Source of the DNA: Rhodoferax sp. UBA5149
Lineage (GTDB): Bacteria > Pseudomonadota > Gammaproteobacteria > Burkholderiales > Burkholderiaceae_C
NCBI RefSeq assembly: GCF_002413825.1
Contig: NZ_DHXT01000189.1
Location: 6,682 to 16,916, forward strand
Direction of reading: 5' to 3'
Length of the DNA: 10,235 nt
This document shows, piece after piece, positions 6,385 through 10,235 of the stretch. Under the pieces are notes generated by a model. It had not been told where the DNA came from, did not search any database, and was given only the letters and a program-made list of their open reading frames with translations. The position numbers were made by a program, and so were the translations under genes. Each line of letters opens with the position of its first letter. Position 1 is the first letter of the stretch.

Positions 6385-6798
6385 ATGCCTATTCCAGAAG
6401 GTTTTGTGCTCCACGACCGGACGTCTCCCGTTACGGCTCCGTGGGCGCCGATCTACGTGCGACATGAGAGTGACCGAGTACGGTTGTGCATCGAGGTTCG
6501 CGCTGCGCACACGAACTCGCGCGGCCTCCTGCATGGAGGCGTGATTGCGGCCCTCGTCGACAACGCGATGGGGCTCAGTTTGGGGAAGTTTCTTGCTGCA
6601 GAGGGGCGAGAGTGCGAAAAAGGTGCTGTAACGACGTCGCTGTCGATCGACTACCTGAAGATGGCAAAACTTGGTCAGCTGTTGGAAGTGGATACCTCCT
6701 TTATTCGGGCGGGCAGAAGCCAGGGAGTCACCCAAGCTTTCGTTCTCGCGGACGCAGAGGTCATTGCCCGAGCAAATGCGACGTTTCGATTTTCGTGA
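6385..6798 (+). CDS. PaaI-type hotdog-fold thioesterase
   Basis: A 137-residue cytoplasmic acyl-CoA thioesterase of the PaaI/YbgC-like hotdog group. The active-site block is clear: HTNSRGLLHGGVIAALVDN at residues 42-60, with N44, the HGG turn (50-52) and the catalytic-type acid D59 on the long hotdog helix. A second conserved strand (TTSLSIDYLKMAKLGQ) follows at 83-98. I take the ATG at 6385 rather than an in-frame ATG at 6340 inside the SDR gene, since GAGGA at 6375-6379 is well placed and family members start just before this block. It lies 17 bp after the SDR and is almost certainly co-transcribed with it. PaaI-type enzymes clear dead-end or toxic aromatic or acyl-CoA esters, which suits a small catabolic module. 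It converges with the crotonase gene across 38 bp without an obvious terminator. Confidence 0.9.
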   Translation: MPIPEGFVLHDRTSPVTAPWAPIYVRHESDRVRLCIEVRAAHTNSRGLLHGGVIAALVDNAMGLSLGKFLAAEGRECEKGAVTTSLSIDYLKMAKLGQLLEVDTSFIRAGRSQGVTQAFVLADAEVIARANATFRFS

Positions 6799-6836
6799 GC
6801 CGCCAACGATTGCCTTCTCTTGAGCGTCTTATGGCC

Positions 6837-7712
6837 TCACAATTTCTTGAAAACTCGATCCTTCCACCACGGGAAAAACTTGGGCATATGCTGGGTCACG
6901 CGATCTTTAAAGTTCGCCTTGCGCTTTTCCAGGAACGCACTGATGCCTTCACGCGCATCATCGGATTTTCCCAAGGCGGCAATCGCGGCTGTATCGACCT
7001 CGTGTGCATCCATCGGGTGCGGGGCGCTGAGCATGCGCCACATCATGTGCCGGGTCATCGCAATCGACACGGAGGATGAGTTGTCGATGAACTCCTGCGC
7101 CAATGCGCGCGCCGCCGGTAGCAGCGCATCCGGCTCGTGCAGGCTGCGCAGCAATCCTGCTTGCAAACCTTCTTCAGACTTGAACACACGCGCCGAGTAA
7201 CACCATTCCAGCGCCTTGCTGATGCCGACAATGCGCGGCAAGAACCACGACGAACAGGCTTCTGGAATGATGCCGCGCGCGGCAAACACGAAACCGAGCT
7301 TGGCGTTCGGCACGGCAATGCGAATATCCATCGCCAGCGTCATCGTGATGCCAACCCCGACCGCTGCACCATTGATGGCGGCAATCACCGGTTTATTGAA
7401 ATCGTAGATGCGGCGCGTCACCTGCCCGCCACCATCACCGACGTAGCGTTCGGCCGCCGCCTGTTCGGCCAGGTATTCTGAGTGTTTGCCCCAGGTCTCG
7501 CCGCCAAGCTCCAGATCAGCGCCGGCACAAAACGCCCGACCCGCACCGGTGACGATCACCACCTTGACGTTGTCATCGGCATCGGCCTGGTCAAACGCCG
7601 CGATGAGCTCCTCGCACATCTGACCGGTAAATGCATTCATCCGGTCCGGCCGGTTGAGGGTGATCGTGAGAATGCGGCCGTCAACTTCGTAGCGCAGTTG
7701 TTCAAAAGTCAT
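6837..7712 (-). CDS. Crotonase-fold (enoyl-CoA hydratase/isomerase family) protein
   Basis: A 291-residue crotonase-superfamily enzyme acting on acyl-CoA thioesters. It shows LNRPDRMNAF (19-28), the first oxyanion-hole segment GRAFCAGADL (58-67) and the second, INGAAVGVG (113-121). GIIPEACSSWFLPRIVG (147-163) is a signature seen in many annotated enoyl-CoA hydratase/isomerase proteins. In a by-eye alignment with rat enoyl-CoA hydratase, the two catalytic glutamates (E144, E164) correspond to T123 and F143, so true hydratase activity is doubtful; E151 lies at the position of the acid in dienoyl-CoA isomerase (D204). The C-terminal tail (265-291) is rich in Phe, Trp and Lys. The ATG at 7710-7712 has GGAG 5 nt upstream on the minus strand. 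It is transcribed towards the SDR/thioesterase genes, so it is not in their operon. Confidence 0.9.
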   Translation of the reverse strand: MTFEQLRYEVDGRILTITLNRPDRMNAFTGQMCEELIAAFDQADADDNVKVVIVTGAGRAFCAGADLELGGETWGKHSEYLAEQAAAERYVGDGGGQVTRRIYDFNKPVIAAINGAAVGVGITMTLAMDIRIAVPNAKLGFVFAARGIIPEACSSWFLPRIVGISKALEWCYSARVFKSEEGLQAGLLRSLHEPDALLPAARALAQEFIDNSSSVSIAMTRHMMWRMLSAPHPMDAHEVDTAAIAALGKSDDAREGISAFLEKRKANFKDRVTQHMPKFFPWWKDRVFKKL

Positions 7713-7758
7713 GGGGTCTCCAAAATGAATCGATAAGTTTATACCTAGCAGACTGACC

Positions 7759-9792
7759 TTGCCCTTGGAATCCGTATCCCATAACCGAGATCATGAGTTG
7801 GCTTGCTGGGGCTGGGTATTGTCAATTTTTCTGCTTGACCGTCGCGTGTGCAGCGAGAGCTGTCGTAACACGGGGGGCAAGATTGCCTATGCCAGCCAGA
7901 CGCTCGAGCGCCTGGCTGTCCGCCCTCTCGTCCAGCAGCTTGATCCCAAAAACTGCGATGCGTTGCTGAAGGATTTGATTAGCCTGAACCCCGACTACAC
8001 CAACGCCACTTATACGAACCTGGAAGGGGTGGCAGTCTGCTCGGCGGTGCCGCAACCTGATGGGAAACCGGTCAATGTTGGCGCAACGCCGTGGTTTCAG
8101 AAGTTACTGAAGGAGAAGCGCTTCATCGTCGGGGATCCTTTTTTGGGCCCGATCACTGGCAAGTGGGTGTCCGTCCTCGGTGCACCCATCTGGAATGAGC
8201 GTCACGAAATGATCGGAGGAGTTCAACTTCCTCTCGATCTGGCGGCTTTCGATCCTCATATTCCTGCCCAGTTCTTGCCCGCCGAGAGCCAATTCGGTTT
8301 CATCAGCGAAGACAGAACCCTGATCTGGCGCAATCGTGACCCGAACGGTGTGATCGGCGTGCGGCCCGTCTCGGATGCAGCGCGGCGCACTGTCGAGGTG
8401 CGGGATGGAGAGTTCGAGAGTCTGTCGGAGGACGGTGTTCGACGTTACTTTTCTGTGGTACCGATGCCGCAGACTGGATGGATCGCCTTCGTGGGCGTTC
8501 CGGCGTCGGCGGTTTACGCCGCAGCCAATCAGCGCGCCACAATCGCCACGGCCATCGCGCTGGTCTCCCTTGCCCTGCTGTTTCTATTGGCGATTGCCAT
8601 TGCACGGCGGATCACCTTACCGGTGGCGAAACTGGAAATAGCCGCGCGCGCCGTCCGCGCTGGCGACCTCGGCGTCAGGGCCGAGGTGGGAGGTCCAAGC
8701 GATATCGCCGTGGTGGCACAGGAGTTCAACGTGATGCTCGAAGCGCAGCAGCACAACGTTGCGCAACTGCGCATCGCCGCCACAGCATTCGAGTCGCAGG
8801 AAGGCACGCTGATTACCGATGCCAATAATGTGATTGTGCAGGTCAACCGTGCCTTCACCGACATCACGGGCTACCCGGCCGAGGAAGTCGTGGGCCAGAC
8901 TCCGCGTCTGCTGAGTTCTCGCCGCCACGATACAACCTTCTATGCCCAGATGTGGCAAAGTATCAAAGACACGGGTGGCTGGCAGGGTGAAATCTGGAAT
9001 CGGCGCAAGAATGGCGAAATCTATCCCAGCTGGCTGGCCATCTCTGCGGTGAAATCGGACGATGGAACCGTCACCCACTACGTTGGCGCACACACCGACA
9101 TTACTGCGCGCAAGGTTGCGGAAGACCAGATCACGCATCTGGCCTTTTACGATCCGCTGACCCAGTTGCCGAACCGGCGACTGCTGATGGATCGGCTGCA
9201 AAAAGCGCTGCCTTACAGCGCGCGAAGCGGTCACTGTGGCGCGTTGCTCTTCATTGACCTGGACAACTTCAAGACGCTGAACGACACGCTCGGGCACGAC
9301 AAAGGTGACCTGTTGCTGCAGCAGGTGGCGCAAAGCATGGTCACTTGCGTACGCGAGGGTGACACGGTGGCGCGACTGGGCGGCGATGAGTTTGTGGTGA
9401 TGCTCGAAGGTCTGAGCGAACTTCCCGAGGAAGCGGCGACACAGGCTGAAACCTCGGGCGAGAAGATTCTCGTCACCCTCAGTCAACCCTACCTGCTCGC
9501 CGGTCACGAAAACCGCAGCACCCCCAGCATCGGCGTCACCCTGTTTAGCGGCCACCAGACCTCCATCGACGAACTGTTGAAGCAGGCCGATCTGGCCATG
9601 TACCAGTCCAAGACGGCCGGGCGCAATACCCTGCGCTTCTTCGATCCGAAAATGCAGGCCCTGATGGCTGATCGCGCTGCACTGGAGTCCGACCTGCGCG
9701 AGGCGGTAAGGCAGCAGCAGTTCGTCCTTTACTACCAACCACAGGTGATCGGTGCTGGTCGCCTGACGGGTGCCGAGGCGTTGGTACGCTGA
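7759..9792 (+). CDS. Cache-HAMP-PAS-GGDEF protein, EAL domain truncated, N-terminus degraded
   Basis: A c-di-GMP signalling protein with a long intact middle. From the TTG at 7759: Cache-like sensor about 40-250, membrane helix 260-282, HAMP about 283-335, PAS about 336-450, and GGDEF about 455-625 with the canonical GGDEF at 541-545 and an inhibitory RxxD site (R532, D535). An EAL domain then begins (YYQPQV) but ends at GAEALVR, residues 671-677, where TGA replaces the expected Trp codon; some 200 residues are missing, so phosphodiesterase activity must be lost. The N-terminus is also suspect: an in-frame stop lies at 7726, there is no ATG before residue 151 and no ribosome-binding site. The membrane helix that should precede a periplasmic Cache domain is reduced to a short hydrophobic patch (15-26). 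It may be a pseudogene with an intact cyclase domain. The crotonase gene starts 46 bp upstream on the other strand. Confidence 0.82.
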   Translation: MPLESVSHNRDHELACWGWVLSIFLLDRRVCSESCRNTGGKIAYASQTLERLAVRPLVQQLDPKNCDALLKDLISLNPDYTNATYTNLEGVAVCSAVPQPDGKPVNVGATPWFQKLLKEKRFIVGDPFLGPITGKWVSVLGAPIWNERHEMIGGVQLPLDLAAFDPHIPAQFLPAESQFGFISEDRTLIWRNRDPNGVIGVRPVSDAARRTVEVRDGEFESLSEDGVRRYFSVVPMPQTGWIAFVGVPASAVYAAANQRATIATAIALVSLALLFLLAIAIARRITLPVAKLEIAARAVRAGDLGVRAEVGGPSDIAVVAQEFNVMLEAQQHNVAQLRIAATAFESQEGTLITDANNVIVQVNRAFTDITGYPAEEVVGQTPRLLSSRRHDTTFYAQMWQSIKDTGGWQGEIWNRRKNGEIYPSWLAISAVKSDDGTVTHYVGAHTDITARKVAEDQITHLAFYDPLTQLPNRRLLMDRLQKALPYSARSGHCGALLFIDLDNFKTLNDTLGHDKGDLLLQQVAQSMVTCVREGDTVARLGGDEFVVMLEGLSELPEEAATQAETSGEKILVTLSQPYLLAGHENRSTPSIGVTLFSGHQTSIDELLKQADLAMYQSKTAGRNTLRFFDPKMQALMADRAALESDLREAVRQQQFVLYYQPQVIGAGRLTGAEALVR

Positions 9793-9794
9793 CT
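9788..9794. other. Rearrangement junction truncating two convergent genes
   Basis: EAL-type coding sequence on the plus strand is recognisable up to about 9791 (the TG of an expected Trp codon). Cupredoxin coding sequence on the minus strand is recognisable up to about 9793. Both lose their C-terminal parts at the same place, and the TGA stop of the GGDEF/EAL gene (9790-9792) spans the join. A single deletion or inversion end explains this. No insertion sequence or target duplication is visible at the join. Confidence 0.7.
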
Positions 9795-10033
9795 TTGCCG
9801 GGAGGCAGATCGACGCGAATGTTCAGGTCGGGGATCTTGAATCCATGCAAAAAATCAATCGAAGTGAATTCGAGAACGGCGGGTTGTCCTTTCTTCAAGA
9901 CAATCTCACTCGGTATATATGAGAACCGCCGTGCCACGATTTTGATTACCTGCTTGTCGGCCAAACAGCGGAGAAACACGCTCAGTGGCAGGCAGAGCAT
10001 GAGTTGCGCAAATACGAGCTTGCCTTGGTGCAT
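9793..10033 (-). pseudogene. Truncated cupredoxin (CoxB/N2O-reductase-like copper domain) gene
   Basis: The first 81 residues look like an exported single-domain cupredoxin. A signal peptide (MHQGKLVFAQLMLCLPLSVF, cleavage near 26) is followed by VIKIVARRFSYIPSEIVLKK, a hydrophobic strand and FLHGFKIPDLNIRVDLPPGK. H63 matches the first copper ligand of this family. Normally the chain continues with a CxxxC...H...M ligand cluster; here it runs instead into antisense of the GGDEF/EAL gene (VPTPRHPSG...), giving a nominal 162-residue frame that ends at 9545 with no cupredoxin features. Without the cysteine pair it cannot form a CuA-type site. No good ribosome-binding site precedes ATG 10031-10033, and an inverted repeat lies directly upstream. 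I am fairly sure of the family and of the truncation. Confidence 0.72.
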
Positions 10034-10035
10034 GG

Positions 10036-10065
10036 CGGTTTTGGACGGAAATCCGCAAAAAACCG
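10036..10065 (-). promoter_or_regulatory. Nested inverted repeat just upstream of the cupredoxin start
   Basis: CGGTTTT (10036-10042) pairs with AAAACCG (10059-10065), and inside it CGGA (10046-10049) pairs with TCCG (10052-10055) around a 2-base turn. It sits 2 bp before the ATG on the minus strand and would occupy the position of the ribosome-binding site in the mRNA. Function unknown. The rest of 10034-10235 shows no gene I can support. Confidence 0.35.
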
Positions 10066-10235
10066 ACAGTCTGACTTTCGACGTTCAAATCGACACAGAC
10101 TGAAATGCCAAATTCAACAAGTAAATCATTAACTTACGACGCCATGATGTGTAAACGTTGGGACACTACTGATGGGACATGTGTTGGAGATCGCGTCCCC
10201 GACATTTAAACAGCGCTAGTGTAGTGTTGCAATCT

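Noticed and set aside
6795..6840. Bidirectional terminator between thioesterase and crotonase
   Set aside because: Only a loose GTGAG...CTCAC pairing with a loop of over 30 nt and no T-tract; not convincing.
8617..9738. 373-codon open frame on the minus strand
   Set aside because: Antisense to the PAS-GGDEF gene whose motifs are unmistakable; the frame has no recognisable domain.
9545..9792. C-terminal part of the nominal 162-residue cupredoxin frame
   Set aside because: It is antisense to the GGDEF/EAL gene and carries none of the cupredoxin copper ligands, so it is treated as read-through past the junction.
10140..10235. Insertion-sequence end or transposon terminus near the right edge
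   Set aside because: The TGTAAACGTTGGGACAC-like stretch feels IS-like, but there is no transposase, no inverted partner and no target duplication in the window to support it.

Overview
The window looks like chromosomal DNA from a betaproteobacterium, most likely Comamonadaceae (Rhodoferax/Polaromonas/Acidovorax relatives). The GC-rich coding, the SbmA/BacA-type ABC exporter beside an NT5C1-type 5'-nucleotidase, and two short intragenic palindromic repeats of a kind I remember from Comamonadaceae genomes point that way. The assignment is from memory of protein families, not from a search.

Left part (1-3974), ordinary chromosome: a cytosolic 5'-nucleotidase (start at or just beyond the window edge) is followed 12 bp later by a fused permease-ATPase ABC transporter. 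The ABC gene carries two in-frame copies of a 55-bp repeat and overlaps tail-to-tail by 28 bp with queC (queuosine biosynthesis) on the minus strand. Upstream of queC on the same strand is an unrecognised 174-aa protein preceded by a near-perfect sigma-28 (FliA) promoter, which suggests flagellar-regulon control.

Middle part (4239-7712), accessory metabolism: a small conserved-looking ORF, then an HxlR-family repressor-like gene (TTG start) transcribed away from a plus-strand group made of a broken tautomerase-like ORF, an SDR oxidoreductase resembling RhlG and a PaaI-type hotdog thioesterase. A crotonase-fold gene converges on this group. The HxlR/tautomerase intergenic region holds two near-identical 21-bp dyads that are good operator candidates. 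Together this looks like a small inducible CoA-ester or carbonyl/enol compound module; its substrate cannot be read from the sequence.

Right part (7759-10235), decaying: a Cache-HAMP-PAS-GGDEF-EAL signalling gene lacks a recognisable first membrane anchor and stops right after the EAL signature. At exactly that point a minus-strand cupredoxin (CoxB-like) gene is also cut off. One junction near 9788-9794 therefore truncated the 3' ends of two convergent genes, a clear rearrangement scar. The final 200 bp hold no gene I can support, only a hairpin just upstream of the cupredoxin start.
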